Assembly: GCA_937981765.1 (NCBI GenBank)
Contig: CALJOM010000001.1
Span: 215,778-279,777 of the forward strand
Direction of reading: 5' to 3'
From: an uncultured Bacteroidales bacterium
Lineage (GTDB): Bacteria > Bacteroidota > Bacteroidia > Bacteroidales > Salinivirgaceae
DNA length: 64,000 bases
The notes under the pieces are model-generated. The model did not search any database. It saw only the letters and a list, made by a program, of their open reading frames with translations, and was not told the origin of the DNA. Position numbers and translations under genes: made by a program. Within the stretch, counting starts at the first letter, position 1; each line of letters starts with the position of its first letter. Shown in pieces: positions 26,455-36,279 of the stretch.

Positions 26455-28240
26455 CCGAGAAAAATCGAGATTCTCAGGAATTAATCTATGGTTTAGGTTT
26501 TTGATTTGGTTCGAAGCCACGTTTAACCCCACTCAGCGGTTAAATATGGTTGCTTTTATAGTCGGATTGGCATCGGGTTTTTCTGCCGTAGTGCTTAAAA
26601 ACATGGTGCATGTTACAGCCTTTGGGCTAAATAAGATCGGCAACCTGCTTGACTTAAACTACCTTTACTTTATTTACCCAATAGTTGGTATCTGGTTAGC
26701 TATAGTTTTCTTAAAATACGTAGTAAAGCGTCAGGCAGGACATGGTGTTCCCGGTATTTTATTATCTATTTCTCAAAAGAAAGGTGCAATAGAGAAACAT
26801 CACATGTACAGTTCGTTAGTTGCAAGTACGCTAACGGTGGGCTTTGGCGGTAGTGTCGGTTTGGAAGGCCCTATTGTGGGTACGGGCGCAGCAATTGGAT
26901 CGAATGTTGGGCAAGCTTTTCGGCTTAAATTCAGGCAGATTAGAATTATTATAGGTTGCGCATCGTCGGCAGCTGTGGCTTCAATCTTCAACGCCCCTAT
27001 AGCCGGAATTATCTTCAGTTTTGAGATTTTGATGCTCGATTTGACTATGTCGTCAATAGTACCTTTGTTAATTGCGTCTATTTCGGCTATTCTAACCTCA
27101 TATTTTTTCATTGGGAATGATATTCTTTATCCCTATCAGGTTGTAACTACGTTTACTGCACAGGAGTTGCCTTTTTATCTTCTTTTAGGAGTTTTCTGTG
27201 GTATGTTTTCCTACTATTTTGCCACAGTTTATACTAAAATGCACGAGAAATTTCAGGGTAAATCCACCCTAAAACGCCTTTTTATGGCAGGCGGAATATT
27301 GGGAATACTGATTTTTTTATTTCCACCACTTTATGGCGAGGGCTATGCTGAAGTAAATCATTGTTTGGCCGGCGAACTTAACTTTATTTTTTATCGTAGT
27401 ATTTTTGACCCCTTAAGAGGTTATCAGGAAATAACTATTTTGCTGTTATTACTTATTATTCTTTTCAAAGCATTTGCTACATCGGCTACCTTTGAGGCAG
27501 GGGGAGTAGGCGGAATTTTTGCCCCCAGTTTATTTATGGGGGCCCACGCCGGAACATTCGTTGCTATGCTCATCAACTACACCGAAGTGGCTAAATTATC
27601 GACTACCAATTTTGCGCTTATAGGGATGGCTGGAATGATGAGCGGAATTCTCTATGCTCCACTTTTTTCCATATTCCTCATAGCTGAAATTTCCGGAGGT
27701 TATGGGTTGTTGGTCCCGATTATGATTACCAGCCTTGTTTCCTTTATCGTTGTAAAGTATTTTGCGCCCAATTCGGTCTATACCCGTCAATTAGCTGAAC
27801 AGCGAATGTTGTTAACTCATAACAAAGACAAGTCGGCGTTAACCTTAATGCGAATCGATTCTATTATTGAGACCGACTTTTTAATTATCTCTTCTACTGC
27901 CACACTTGGCGACCTTGCCAAATTAGTTACACAAAGCAAGAGGAATGTTTTTCCAGTTATTGATTCTGGGGTATTCAAAGGTGTGGTTTTTATTAACGAT
28001 ATTCGTCACATTCTTTTAAGGGATGACTTATACGACAAGGTTAAGGTGAGCGATTTGATGTATATGCCTACACCAATAGTTTTACCACGCGAAAGCATGG
28101 ACGAGGTGGTTCGCAAGTTTAAAATGTCAAATCATTACAACTTACCAGTAGTAGAAAACGGCAAATACTATGGCTTTGTCTCCCGTGCCAACACTTTCAG
28201 CTATTATCAAAAAATAATGCGCGACATCTCCGAAGAATAG
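26441..28240 (+). CDS. ClC-family chloride transporter with CBS pair
   Basis: A 599-residue ClC protein: transmembrane core at about 30-430, C-terminal CBS pair at about 465-590 (IIETDFLIISSTATLGDL, VFPVIDSGVFKGVV, NLPVVENGKYYGFVSR). Selectivity motifs are GHGVP (in place of GSGIP), GSVGLEGPIV with the gating Glu kept, and GGVGGIFAPSL. The segment equivalent to the E. coli pair Glu202-Glu203 reads IIFSFEILML, so the internal proton glutamate position is Ile; by analogy it may be a channel or a poorly coupled exchanger. The CBS pair probably binds adenine nucleotides. It is co-transcribed with the deacetylase-like gene through an overlap. Confidence 0.9.
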   Translation: MLLNNREKSRFSGINLWFRFLIWFEATFNPTQRLNMVAFIVGLASGFSAVVLKNMVHVTAFGLNKIGNLLDLNYLYFIYPIVGIWLAIVFLKYVVKRQAGHGVPGILLSISQKKGAIEKHHMYSSLVASTLTVGFGGSVGLEGPIVGTGAAIGSNVGQAFRLKFRQIRIIIGCASSAAVASIFNAPIAGIIFSFEILMLDLTMSSIVPLLIASISAILTSYFFIGNDILYPYQVVTTFTAQELPFYLLLGVFCGMFSYYFATVYTKMHEKFQGKSTLKRLFMAGGILGILIFLFPPLYGEGYAEVNHCLAGELNFIFYRSIFDPLRGYQEITILLLLLIILFKAFATSATFEAGGVGGIFAPSLFMGAHAGTFVAMLINYTEVAKLSTTNFALIGMAGMMSGILYAPLFSIFLIAEISGGYGLLVPIMITSLVSFIVVKYFAPNSVYTRQLAEQRMLLTHNKDKSALTLMRIDSIIETDFLIISSTATLGDLAKLVTQSKRNVFPVIDSGVFKGVVFINDIRHILLRDDLYDKVKVSDLMYMPTPIVLPRESMDEVVRKFKMSNHYNLPVVENGKYYGFVSRANTFSYYQKIMRDISEE

Positions 28241-28351
28241 AAGTACGGGTTACTAAAATTGCCCCCCTTTTTTCTTTTGGATTTATGCTATCAAGTATAA
28301 AAATTCATATCCGATGATTTTTCACGAGGGTGAAAAGTTTGGTACGATTTT

Positions 28352-28382
28352 TTTGAAATGTTAAAGAAATGTTATAATTTTG
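28352..28382 (+). promoter_or_regulatory. promoter of the acyl-CoA synthetase gene
   Basis: TTTG at 28352-28355 and TAATTTTG at 28375-28382 are separated by 19 nt, an exact match to the Bacteroidota vegetative promoter. The ATG lies 50 nt downstream. Confidence 0.7.
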
Positions 28383-28432
28383 CAATCTCCCTTAAAATAG
28401 ACTTAACGAGAGTTTAACTTAAACAAAAAGGA

Positions 28433-30070
28433 ATGGAAGTAGGAAATTTCGTTGAAATGATCGAGAAATCCATAGTTAAGAACTGGGAATATCGATCCAT
28501 GACTCTTTACAAAGGTGAGGGGTATACCTACGAAAATGTGGGGAAAAAGATTTTGCAATTTCATGAAATTTTTCGCAAAATAGGCATTTATCCCGGTGAT
28601 AAAATAGCGTTAATCGGGACAAACGACCATCGCTGGGGAACATCATACCTAGCTACGGTTACCTATGGCGCAGTGATTGTGCCCATTTTACAGGATTTTC
28701 ATCCCAACGATGTGGTTCATGTAATAGAGCATTCCGACTCTAAGTTGCTATTTGTCACTCAATCAATTTATGAGAAACTAGATCGGAATCGTCTCAACCA
28801 TCTTCTAGCGGTCATTGCATTAGACAATTTTTCGGTGATACAATCCATTTCGGAGGATATTACACTATCCATCGATTCTGGATTGCAAACGGAAAGTCGC
28901 GTTGATAGAGAAAATTTCAAACTTCCCAAAATTAGCAACGACGACTTAGCCGTAATAAGTTACACATCAGGAACGAGCGGATTTAGTAAAGGCGTAATGC
29001 TACCTCACTGGAGTTTAGCAGCCAATGCACAGTTTGGGCTCGATTTTATTGGCTTAAAACCTCGCGATACCATAGTATCTTTCCTACCACTAGCTCACGC
29101 CTATGCTTGTGCTTTTGAGTTTTTAACAACTTTTATATTTGGTTGCGATATCACCTTTCTAGGTAAAGTTCCTTCACCAACCATTATCCTTCAAGCGTTT
29201 AAAGAGATAAGACCAAGATTGATTTTCTCAGTACCACTAATTATTGAAAAGATATATCGTGTGCGCATTAAACCCAAAATAAGTGAAGGCCCTATAAAAT
29301 ATCTGATACAGATTCCTTTCGTTAATCAACTAATTTATCGCAAGATAAATAAGCAACTTTCAGAATCGTTTGGAGGAAACTTCATGGAGATTATTATTGG
29401 TGGCGCAGCCTTAAATCCTGAAGTTGAAGATTTCTTACGCAAGATTAAATTCCGTTATACCGTAGGATATGGGATGACCGAATGTGGACCATTAATTAGC
29501 TACGCAAGCTGGAAGGAAAACAAAAAATTTAGTTGCGGCAAGCCAATTCCATGCATTAATATTAAAATAGACTCCCCCGATCCGCAGAATGTTGCCGGAG
29601 AAATTTTGGTTAAAGGTGTTAATGTTATGCGTGGATACTATAAAAACCAGGAGATTACCGAAGCCACCTTTACTGCTGACGGATGGATGCACACCGGTGA
29701 TTTAGGGATTCAAGACAAAGACGGGTTCCTCTTTATTAAAGGGAGAAGTAAGAACATGATTCTAGGTTCTTCAGGTCAGAACATCTATCCAGAGGAAATA
29801 GAGGCAAAAATAAACAATTTACCATATGTTTTGGAATCGTTGGTAGTTGAGAAAGACGGAAAATTACAAGCACTTATAGTACCGGACAAAGAAGCTATGG
29901 AACGCGATGGAATTACACGCGAAAAGCTAGCACAAATCATGGAGCATGGTCAAAAACAACTAAACTCCCAAGTGCCTGGATATATGAACGTTACAAAATT
30001 TATTATCCACGACAACGAGTTTGAGAAAACCGCTAAAAAAAGTATAAAACGCTACATTTACAATAATTAG
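28433..30070 (+). CDS. AMP-forming acyl-CoA synthetase (long-chain fatty acid CoA ligase type)
   Basis: A 545-residue adenylate-forming enzyme. P-loop-like motif ISYTSGTSGFSKGVMLPH (near 180), A5 motif YGMTECGP, GEILVKGVNVMRGYYKN, GWMHTGDLG and KGRSKNMI; a late catalytic Lys in FEKTAKKSIKRY. It activates a carboxylic acid, probably a fatty acid, to acyl-AMP and then acyl-CoA. It is slightly shorter than typical FadD (560-600 aa) and begins directly with the AMP-binding fold. A consensus promoter precedes it and a terminator follows, so it is a single-gene unit. Confidence 0.92.
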   Translation: MEVGNFVEMIEKSIVKNWEYRSMTLYKGEGYTYENVGKKILQFHEIFRKIGIYPGDKIALIGTNDHRWGTSYLATVTYGAVIVPILQDFHPNDVVHVIEHSDSKLLFVTQSIYEKLDRNRLNHLLAVIALDNFSVIQSISEDITLSIDSGLQTESRVDRENFKLPKISNDDLAVISYTSGTSGFSKGVMLPHWSLAANAQFGLDFIGLKPRDTIVSFLPLAHAYACAFEFLTTFIFGCDITFLGKVPSPTIILQAFKEIRPRLIFSVPLIIEKIYRVRIKPKISEGPIKYLIQIPFVNQLIYRKINKQLSESFGGNFMEIIIGGAALNPEVEDFLRKIKFRYTVGYGMTECGPLISYASWKENKKFSCGKPIPCINIKIDSPDPQNVAGEILVKGVNVMRGYYKNQEITEATFTADGWMHTGDLGIQDKDGFLFIKGRSKNMILGSSGQNIYPEEIEAKINNLPYVLESLVVEKDGKLQALIVPDKEAMERDGITREKLAQIMEHGQKQLNSQVPGYMNVTKFIIHDNEFEKTAKKSIKRYIYNN

Positions 30071-30079
30071 AAAGCATGA

Positions 30080-30101
30080 GGGCTCGACAGAGCCCTTTTT
30101 T
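30080..30101 (+). terminator. rho-independent terminator
   Basis: GGGCTC (30080-30085), loop GACA, GAGCCC (30090-30095), followed by six T residues. It separates the acyl-CoA synthetase from ffh. Confidence 0.9.
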
Positions 30102-30120
30102 ATATCCCGCAAAAATATTA

Positions 30121-30128
30121 TACCTTTG
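30121..30128 (+). promoter_or_regulatory. -7 box for ffh
   Basis: TACCTTTG is an exact TAnnTTTG match 27 nt before the ffh ATG; the T-run of the preceding terminator lies about 19-20 nt upstream where a -33 TTTG would be. Confidence 0.55.
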
Positions 30129-30155
30129 GAAGAAATTTGAAATAGGAGACTATCT

Positions 30156-31481
30156 ATGTTTGAAAATCTATCGGAAAGGCTCGAACGATCGTTTAAAATC
30201 CTGAAAGGTCAGGGTTCAATAACCGAGATAAATATTGCCGAAACTCTGAAAGAAGTTCGTAAAGCACTTATCGAGGCCGATGTTAACTATAAAATAGCTA
30301 AACAGTTCACCGACGACGTTAAGCAAAAAGCCCTTGGCGCTAATGTTTTGACAGCCCTTAAACCCAATCAGGTTTTTATCAAAATAGTTCATGATGAACT
30401 TGTAGCCCTGATGGGTAGCGATAAAAGCGACATCAACCTTAAAGGACAACCGGCCGTAATTTTGATGGCCGGGCTACAAGGTAGTGGTAAAACCACCTTT
30501 TCGGCAAAGTTGGCAAATTTTTTAGCTAATAAACGTTCCAGAAAGCCATTGCTGGTTGCTTGCGACGTTTATCGCCCAGCGGCAATTGATCAATTGCATA
30601 TTCTCGGGAGTCAGATTAATGTGCCGGTGTATAGCAATCCATCGGAGAAAGATCCGGTAAAAATAGCTCAGGAAGCCATTAAAGAGGCCAAACTAAAGGG
30701 CTATGACACAGTGATTATTGACACGGCCGGGCGTCTTGCTATCGATCAGGCTATGATGGACGAAATAGCCAGAATAAAGCAAGCCGTCAATCCCAGTGAA
30801 ATTTTGTTTGTGGTAGACTCTATGACCGGTCAGGATGCAGTAAACACCGCAAAAGAATTTAACGATCGGCTTAATTTCGATGGTGTTGTGCTCACCAAAC
30901 TCGACGGAGACACACGTGGCGGAGCCGCCCTAACCATTAAAGCCGTGGTTAACAAACCCATTAAATTTGTTGGTACCGGCGAAAAAATTGATGCCATAGA
31001 TATTTTCTACCCCCAGCGTATGGCCGACCGAATTCTTGGAATGGGTGACGTGGTCACTCTGGTAGAAAAAGTTCAGGAGCAGTACGATAAGGAGCAGGCA
31101 TCGAAACTGGCTAAGAAATTAGCAACCAATCAGTTCGATTTCAACGACTTTCTCTCCCAAATTCAGCAAATTAAGAAGATGGGAAATTTGAAAGACCTTG
31201 CATCAATGATTCCTGGGGTTGGGAAAGCTATTAAGAAACTTGATATAGACGATAACGCCTTCAAAGGAATAGAGGCAATTATTTATTCCATGACCCCGGC
31301 TGAACGAGCTAATCCTTCTATTATCAACGGATCAAGACGAAAACGAATTGCCGACGGTTCGGGTACTTCTGTGGCTGAAGTAAACAAATTACTGAAGCAG
31401 TTTGAGGAAACCCGAAAAATGATGAAAATGATTACCACCGGTGATATCAAAAATGCCGTTCGCAATATGCCTAGAAGGTAA
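30156..31481 (+). CDS. ffh: signal recognition particle protein Ffh
   Basis: A 441-residue SRP54 GTPase of standard length. N domain helices at 1-85, G domain with GLQGSGKTTFSAK (G1), DVYRPAAIDQL, DTAGR, TKLDGDTRGGA and the closing GTGEKIDAIDIF, then the M domain (about 300-441) with the RNA-binding SRRKRIADGSGTSVAEVNKLL. It binds 4.5S/SRP RNA and targets nascent membrane and secreted proteins to FtsY. The Met-rich M-domain end is present but short (MMKMITTGDIKNAVRNM). I found no SRP RNA next to it. folD follows 42 nt later, probably in the same transcript. Confidence 0.97.
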   Translation: MFENLSERLERSFKILKGQGSITEINIAETLKEVRKALIEADVNYKIAKQFTDDVKQKALGANVLTALKPNQVFIKIVHDELVALMGSDKSDINLKGQPAVILMAGLQGSGKTTFSAKLANFLANKRSRKPLLVACDVYRPAAIDQLHILGSQINVPVYSNPSEKDPVKIAQEAIKEAKLKGYDTVIIDTAGRLAIDQAMMDEIARIKQAVNPSEILFVVDSMTGQDAVNTAKEFNDRLNFDGVVLTKLDGDTRGGAALTIKAVVNKPIKFVGTGEKIDAIDIFYPQRMADRILGMGDVVTLVEKVQEQYDKEQASKLAKKLATNQFDFNDFLSQIQQIKKMGNLKDLASMIPGVGKAIKKLDIDDNAFKGIEAIIYSMTPAERANPSIINGSRRKRIADGSGTSVAEVNKLLKQFEETRKMMKMITTGDIKNAVRNMPRR

Positions 31482-31523
31482 TTTTTGTAAGACTAAAAAT
31501 TAATTCCTATTAGCCTATACATT

Positions 31524-32396
31524 ATGAACTTGATTGACGGGAAAAAAATTGCAGCTCAAATAAAGGAAGAGATCGCCAATGAGGTTTTAGCCATTAAAAG
31601 TCAAGGGAGGAAGGTGCCTCATCTGGCAGTGATTCTTGTTGGAAAGGATGGTGGTAGTCAAACCTATGTTGCCAACAAGGTTAAATCGTGTGCAGAAGTT
31701 GGTTTTTTTTCAACCAAAATTGAGTATCCGGAAACTATTTCCGAAGGCGAGTTGCTTGACAAAATTCGTGAAATCAACCAAAATTCTGATATTGATGGGT
31801 TGTTAGTTCAACTTCCGTTACCCAAACATATTTCCGAGGAAAAGGTTTTAGAAACCATAGCTCCGGAAAAAGATGTTGACGGATTTCACGCCGTTAACAT
31901 GGGAAAATTAGTTGCTGGATTACCAACGTTTGTACCGGCAACACCAGCAGGCATTGTTGAGCTGTTGAAACGATACAATATTCCTACCGAGAGCAAACAT
32001 TGCGTAGTGTTAGGACGTTCACATATTGTTGGGACACCTGTAAGCCTACTGCTCTCGCGAAAAAGCAATCCGGGTAACTGTACTGTTACCATCTGTCACA
32101 GTAAGACTAAAGACATCAAACAATATACATCGCAGGCCGATATTATTATTGCAGCAATTGGACAACCGGAATTTTTAAAAGCCGACATGGTGCGTGAAGG
32201 AGCCGTGGTGATTGATGTTGGAACCACTCGCGTTTCGGACCCAAATTCTTCCAAGGGATGGGTTCTTAAAGGGGACGTAGCCTTTGACGAAGTTGCTCCC
32301 AAATGTAGTTACATAACTCCTGTTCCGGGTGGGGTTGGCCCTATGACAATAGCTATGTTATTGAAAAATACTTTGCAGTCAGCTAAGAATAAGTAA
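31524..32396 (+). CDS. folD: bifunctional methylene-THF dehydrogenase/methenyl-THF cyclohydrolase
   Basis: A 290-residue FolD of standard length. Signature motifs: [19 protein letters not shown] with the catalytic Tyr-Lys pair, [25 protein letters not shown], then the NADP-binding [18 protein letters not shown] and the closing [17 protein letters not shown]. It interconverts 5,10-methylene-THF, methenyl-THF and 10-formyl-THF in one-carbon metabolism. It follows ffh, an association seen in several Bacteroidota genomes but without a known functional link. A terminator follows directly. Confidence 0.97.
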   Translation: MNLIDGKKIAAQIKEEIANEVLAIKSQGRKVPHLAVILVGKDGGSQTYVANKVKSCAEVGFFSTKIEYPETISEGELLDKIREINQNSDIDGLLVQLPLPKHISEEKVLETIAPEKDVDGFHAVNMGKLVAGLPTFVPATPAGIVELLKRYNIPTESKHCVVLGRSHIVGTPVSLLLSRKSNPGNCTVTICHSKTKDIKQYTSQADIIIAAIGQPEFLKADMVREGAVVIDVGTTRVSDPNSSKGWVLKGDVAFDEVAPKCSYITPVPGGVGPMTIAMLLKNTLQSAKNK

Positions 32397-32397
32397 G

Positions 32398-32421
32398 AAA
32401 GGAGCATAAAGCTCCTTTTTT
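32398..32421 (+). terminator. rho-independent terminator after folD
   Basis: Stem AAAGGAGC/GCTCCTTT (32398-32405 with 32411-32418), loop ATAAA, with the T-run continuing to 32421. It sits right after the folD stop and before the convergent gene. Confidence 0.88.
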
Positions 32422-32426
32422 GTTTT

Positions 32427-33029
32427 CTAGCGGAAATACAATTTTGCTCCAAAAGCAAAGTGGAAAATGTGTTTTACTTTAACAATTGTGTTTTCGCTGT
32501 ACGAGTAGATGCCCAGGTCGTTGGTTGTTAGTTGAGAATACAACTCTATAGCCTTAAATGGTTGTTTTTCGAACGAATTTAATTGTAAACATGTTGAGTG
32601 CCCTAATGAGATAATTATCCTAAAATTTGTAGGCCACCAATAATACCCTTGAGGGTAGTTAGAATCGTGATATTTCATAAACCGTTTCCCCATTGATATT
32701 GATGCACCAATGCCAAAGACTAAAGGACTAACCTTTACATTGATCTCTTCCAAATGTAGAAATATTGGCTGATATTGGAAGATTGAGTTAAAAGTATATA
32801 AGTTGTTTTTTTTGTCGAGGAGCCGTTTGGGAAGATATCCTACAGAAAAAATATAATTTCTTTTTTGAGTTTTACTTTGAAAGCCTATGCCGGTTGAAAC
32901 CATTCCTACGTCGCCGGCAAACTGTGTAACACAAAACTTTGGGATATACCAATGGTTAATGATGTCAACCTGGCAGATGCCAATTTGACTTATGAAAAAT
33001 ATTCCGATAGTGGCTATATTTTTTTTCAC
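32427..33029 (-). CDS. exported protein of unknown function, probable small beta-barrel
   Basis: A 200-residue protein with a signal peptide (1-19, IATIGIFFISQIGICQ). The remainder alternates short amphipathic strands with aromatic ends (RNYIFSVGYLP, VSPLVFGIGASISMG, FRIIISLGHST, KHIFHFAFGAKLYFR), ending in an aromatic-Arg terminus typical of outer-membrane barrels. I do not recognise a family. It follows the metallophosphoesterase gene by 7 nt and is probably co-expressed with it. Confidence 0.6.
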   Translation of the reverse strand: MKKNIATIGIFFISQIGICQVDIINHWYIPKFCVTQFAGDVGMVSTGIGFQSKTQKRNYIFSVGYLPKRLLDKKNNLYTFNSIFQYQPIFLHLEEINVKVSPLVFGIGASISMGKRFMKYHDSNYPQGYYWWPTNFRIIISLGHSTCLQLNSFEKQPFKAIELYSQLTTNDLGIYSYSENTIVKVKHIFHFAFGAKLYFR

Positions 33030-33036
33030 AAAAAAA

Positions 33037-33891
33037 TCAGAATTTTATAGTTTGCACAGAATATCCCGGATTGGATGTTGAATCAGAGTGCCAAACTTTG
33101 AAAACTAAATAATATCGTTTATCAAGGCTGTAGGAGTTGTAGCAGTTGATTACTCTGCCGTTAGAATCGTTCCATGTAAAATGCCGGAAATCGTGATTAT
33201 GACCGTTTAGGTGTAGCTTAACCTTCGGATTGGAGAGTAATGTGTTGATATACTTATTGTTAAGACGATTATCGAAATCATCGTTACCTGGTGGAATATG
33301 TGCAATAACGATAGCTGTTTTATAGTTTGCCGTGTCTTTCAGATTTTCAGCCATTAGAGCAATGTTAGGGACTGTACCGTTGAAATAAAATTCGCGGCTG
33401 TTGGTGTTTACAAAAACGAAACGAAATCCTGAATAGGTAAATTGGAAATCGAACGGGCCAAACATTTCCTGGTATATGTAATAACCATTGTAGAGCAGGT
33501 CGTGATTTCCAACAACGGTAAGGAATGGCATATGTAGCAATGATAAAATTTGCAGCATTGCCTGATATTCCATTACCAAGCCAAAATCGGTAATATCCCC
33601 TGCGCCGATGGTAAATAATATACCAGGCTGTTTATTAATCGATTCTGTTAAAGCTAAAGCATCGTCGTAGAATCGTTGGGCATCACCAATAAATGCAAAG
33701 CAAACGGTGTCGGTAGCCGGTAGAGATGCAATCCTACGGATGGCTTTTTCAGTGAGATTTTTTTCATGCTCTTTTAATCGTATTTCATAGGGGCTGTATT
33801 GGATGCATCCCACTAGTTGCAATGACACTCCTAGTATAAAAATGCATAAATAGTGAAAATTAATTGCCCTACGGTTTAACAAAAATTTCAT
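33037..33891 (-). CDS. calcineurin-like metallophosphoesterase lipoprotein
   Basis: The ATG at 33891 (285 aa) gives a lipoprotein signal with lipobox LVGC; the frame extends 18 codons further to 33945, but those residues are not signal-like. The metallophosphoesterase core is complete: FIGDAQ (the usual D-x-H with Gln in place of His), GDITD, VVGNHDLLYNG, VIAHIPPGND and GHNHD. It should be a lipid-anchored phosphoesterase or phosphatase facing the periplasm or the surface; the substrate cannot be read from the sequence. Co-transcribed with the small barrel-like gene. Confidence 0.85.
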   Translation of the reverse strand: MKFLLNRRAINFHYLCIFILGVSLQLVGCIQYSPYEIRLKEHEKNLTEKAIRRIASLPATDTVCFAFIGDAQRFYDDALALTESINKQPGILFTIGAGDITDFGLVMEYQAMLQILSLLHMPFLTVVGNHDLLYNGYYIYQEMFGPFDFQFTYSGFRFVFVNTNSREFYFNGTVPNIALMAENLKDTANYKTAIVIAHIPPGNDDFDNRLNNKYINTLLSNPKVKLHLNGHNHDFRHFTWNDSNGRVINCYNSYSLDKRYYLVFKVWHSDSTSNPGYSVQTIKF

Positions 33892-34116
33892 CTTTCGGTG
33901 AATTATTGTCCAAGATATCTTAGAACACGGATAATGGTTTTCCATTTTTCATGTATAAAAATCGAGCCAAATCAATTATTTATTAATATAACTTTCAATG
34001 TTTAACAGCATTGAGGATTAATTCTTTTTTAGTAGACAAAAATACGCAATATATGAAATATGGCATGAATTTTGGAAAATGAAAAAACCAAAAAAATAAA
34101 AACGAGTTTCCTAACA

Positions 34117-34716
34117 ATGCTCTCAATGAAACAACAGATTTTAGAGTGTGCTAGAGAATTGTTCTTTCAGCATGGTTATTCGCGTATAAGAATTGATGAG
34201 ATTGCGAACGATTTGGGCATAAGCAAAAAAACATTTTACCACTATTTTGAATCCAAAGAACAATTGCTGTACGAAGTTATTGATTACACGGTTGAGGGGT
34301 TTAATCGACAGATTGATGCTATTGAAAGCGATAGAGCTCTACCGTTTGAAGAAAAGGTGAAAAAGATGCTGACAATTACAGGGATGTATAGCACCCGGAT
34401 TTTGGTTCTGGTGGAGGATCTCCGACGAAATTTGCCCGAAGCCTATCAAAAACTTGTGGAGATTAAGAAGCATCTGGTTCTAAACAATGGGATGCGCATT
34501 TTAAACGATGGGATAGCTAAGGGAGTTATTAGGGATGATCCAAGGGTTGGGCTAAGTCTCTATATGTTTATGGCAACGGCTGAAAAGGCACTTCTTCAAT
34601 CATTTCGCGATTCAATGCCATACGAAATAACCAAGGATTTGCCTGATAGTCATGAGGCTATGCTGAAGGCTATAGTAGAAATTATTTACCATGGAATTAA
34701 AAAAATAGAGCCATGA
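34117..34716 (+). CDS. TetR-family transcriptional regulator
   Basis: A 200-residue TetR regulator; I take the ATG at 34117 because the longer frame starts with TTG and adds only lysine-rich residues. The N-terminal HTH is typical (QQILECARELFFQHGYSRIRIDEIANDLGISKKTFYHYFESKEQLLYEVI); the ligand-binding helices follow (residues 60-195), with no closer family signature. It is the first gene of the efflux operon and its stop overlaps the TolC start by 4 nt, so it most likely represses this operon and is released by the exported compound. Confidence 0.9.
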   Translation: MLSMKQQILECARELFFQHGYSRIRIDEIANDLGISKKTFYHYFESKEQLLYEVIDYTVEGFNRQIDAIESDRALPFEEKVKKMLTITGMYSTRILVLVEDLRRNLPEAYQKLVEIKKHLVLNNGMRILNDGIAKGVIRDDPRVGLSLYMFMATAEKALLQSFRDSMPYEITKDLPDSHEAMLKAIVEIIYHGIKKIEP

Positions 34717-36272
34717 AAATGAATGACACATTTCGAACCGATGATTTTATTATGTTTAAGAATAGGAATGTTATCAACTTGGTTGTTACTCTTAACTGGG
34801 ATGGAATAAAAAACATCACGAATATAGTGCTGTTTGTGGGATCGCTTTTAATTAGCGGGAAGGCTATTTCTCAAACAACACCCGACACCTTACGGCTAAC
34901 GCTAAGTGAATGTGTAGGATTATTGGTTGAAAATAATCAAAAAATAAAGTTTGCTCAGCAGTCAATTAGTATCAAGGAGGCCGAAGAACGTGTAGCACGA
35001 GGGCTATATTTTCCACAAATTGGTATTAATGCCAATGCTGCACTGTTGAGCAAAAGTGTGAATCTGGACCTTGCCCCGGTTGGAGATGCCCTTGCGGGAT
35101 TATATCGCCTGTCGGCCGGTCAGTTGCAACTACTTGGGGTGACCAATCCACCATTACAATTAACCACTCAATATCAGCAATTATTGCAAGGAGCTTTACA
35201 TGGTCTAGAGGCCGTAGAGCATGGAGAGTGGAATAAAACTTTGCTTGATGATAGAGTAGGTAAAGTAGATGCTCAGTTCACCTGGCCAATATTCACCGGC
35301 GGAAAAATAAGAGCGGCGAACAGGGCTGCTAAGGCCGCACTCAGTGAAACAGAGGCTAAATATTGGGCCGTTGTTAATAGCGAACTAGTCACATTGATAA
35401 ACGTTTATCATGGTTTGCAACTTTCAATAGAGGTTTCAAAAGTAAGATCTCAAGTGGTTGATGCGTTAAAAATACATTACGCGGAGGCGCAAAAGCTGGT
35501 TGAGAATGGTATGATTTCCGATATTGAGCGAATGAGTGCTATGGTTGCTTTAACCGACGCAGAACGTGAATATCAAAAGTCAGTGAACGACATTGAGTTG
35601 TTACAAACGGTGTTAAAAAATTTATTGAATATTGAAGCCTTGGTGTTGCCAAAAGAAGATTTAATTCTGGAGGCTGAAGCTAAGACAATGAATGATTTTA
35701 TTATTGATGCCAAAAGGTATAATCCTGTATTTCAGCAAATAGAATCAAAAAAAGTTATGGCAGACCAACTTGTTTCCAAGGAGTTATCAAAATTTTTCCC
35801 CGACATTGCTTTGGTAGGTAATTACGATATATATCGCTATAATATGTCGGATTTAACTCCGGAATGGTATGTTGGCTTGGGGCTAAGAATGAATATTTTT
35901 GATGGTTTGGCAAAATCCAATTCTCTTCAGGCTGCAAAAATTCAACGCGATCAAATAGAAACGTTTAAATCGAAAACAGAACAGGATATTGAAAAAGGAG
36001 TTACCCAGCTTTATCTTTCTATGACCCAACAGTTAGCACGCATAGCAACGCTTGAAAAAAGTTTCACCTTAGCGCAGGAGTTGGTTAGGATGCGTCAAAA
36101 ATCTTTTGCGGAAGGGATGTCAACATCGACACAGGTTGTGGATGTTAATTTGAATTTAGCAAGAGTTAGAACAGAAAGGTTGCAGGCTGTATATGAGTAC
36201 AATGTAGTTCGAACACGCTTATTAGAGTTAACGGGAACTTTGCATAACAATCTATCAATCAGTAGTAAATAA
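34713..36272 (+). CDS. TolC-family outer-membrane efflux protein
   Basis: A 519-residue outer-membrane factor. A signal-like hydrophobic segment at about 37-52 (IVLFVGSLLISGKAIS) suggests the true start may be Met14; the first ATG overlaps the TetR stop. Two repeats of the TolC fold follow (LRLTLSECVGLLVENNQ, QFTWPIFTGGKIRAANRA, and DIALVGNYDIYRY, GLRMNIFDGLAKSNSLQAA), with long heptad coiled-coil helices. It forms the trimeric outer-membrane exit duct that pairs with the HlyD adaptor 7 nt downstream. Confidence 0.9.
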   Translation: MKMNDTFRTDDFIMFKNRNVINLVVTLNWDGIKNITNIVLFVGSLLISGKAISQTTPDTLRLTLSECVGLLVENNQKIKFAQQSISIKEAEERVARGLYFPQIGINANAALLSKSVNLDLAPVGDALAGLYRLSAGQLQLLGVTNPPLQLTTQYQQLLQGALHGLEAVEHGEWNKTLLDDRVGKVDAQFTWPIFTGGKIRAANRAAKAALSETEAKYWAVVNSELVTLINVYHGLQLSIEVSKVRSQVVDALKIHYAEAQKLVENGMISDIERMSAMVALTDAEREYQKSVNDIELLQTVLKNLLNIEALVLPKEDLILEAEAKTMNDFIIDAKRYNPVFQQIESKKVMADQLVSKELSKFFPDIALVGNYDIYRYNMSDLTPEWYVGLGLRMNIFDGLAKSNSLQAAKIQRDQIETFKSKTEQDIEKGVTQLYLSMTQQLARIATLEKSFTLAQELVRMRQKSFAEGMSTSTQVVDVNLNLARVRTERLQAVYEYNVVRTRLLELTGTLHNNLSISSK

Positions 36273-36279
36273 TTTGGCT

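Noticed and set aside
30071..30155. SRP RNA gene next to ffh
   Set aside because: The gap of 85 nt holds only a terminator and a promoter; no SRP RNA tetraloop hairpin was found.
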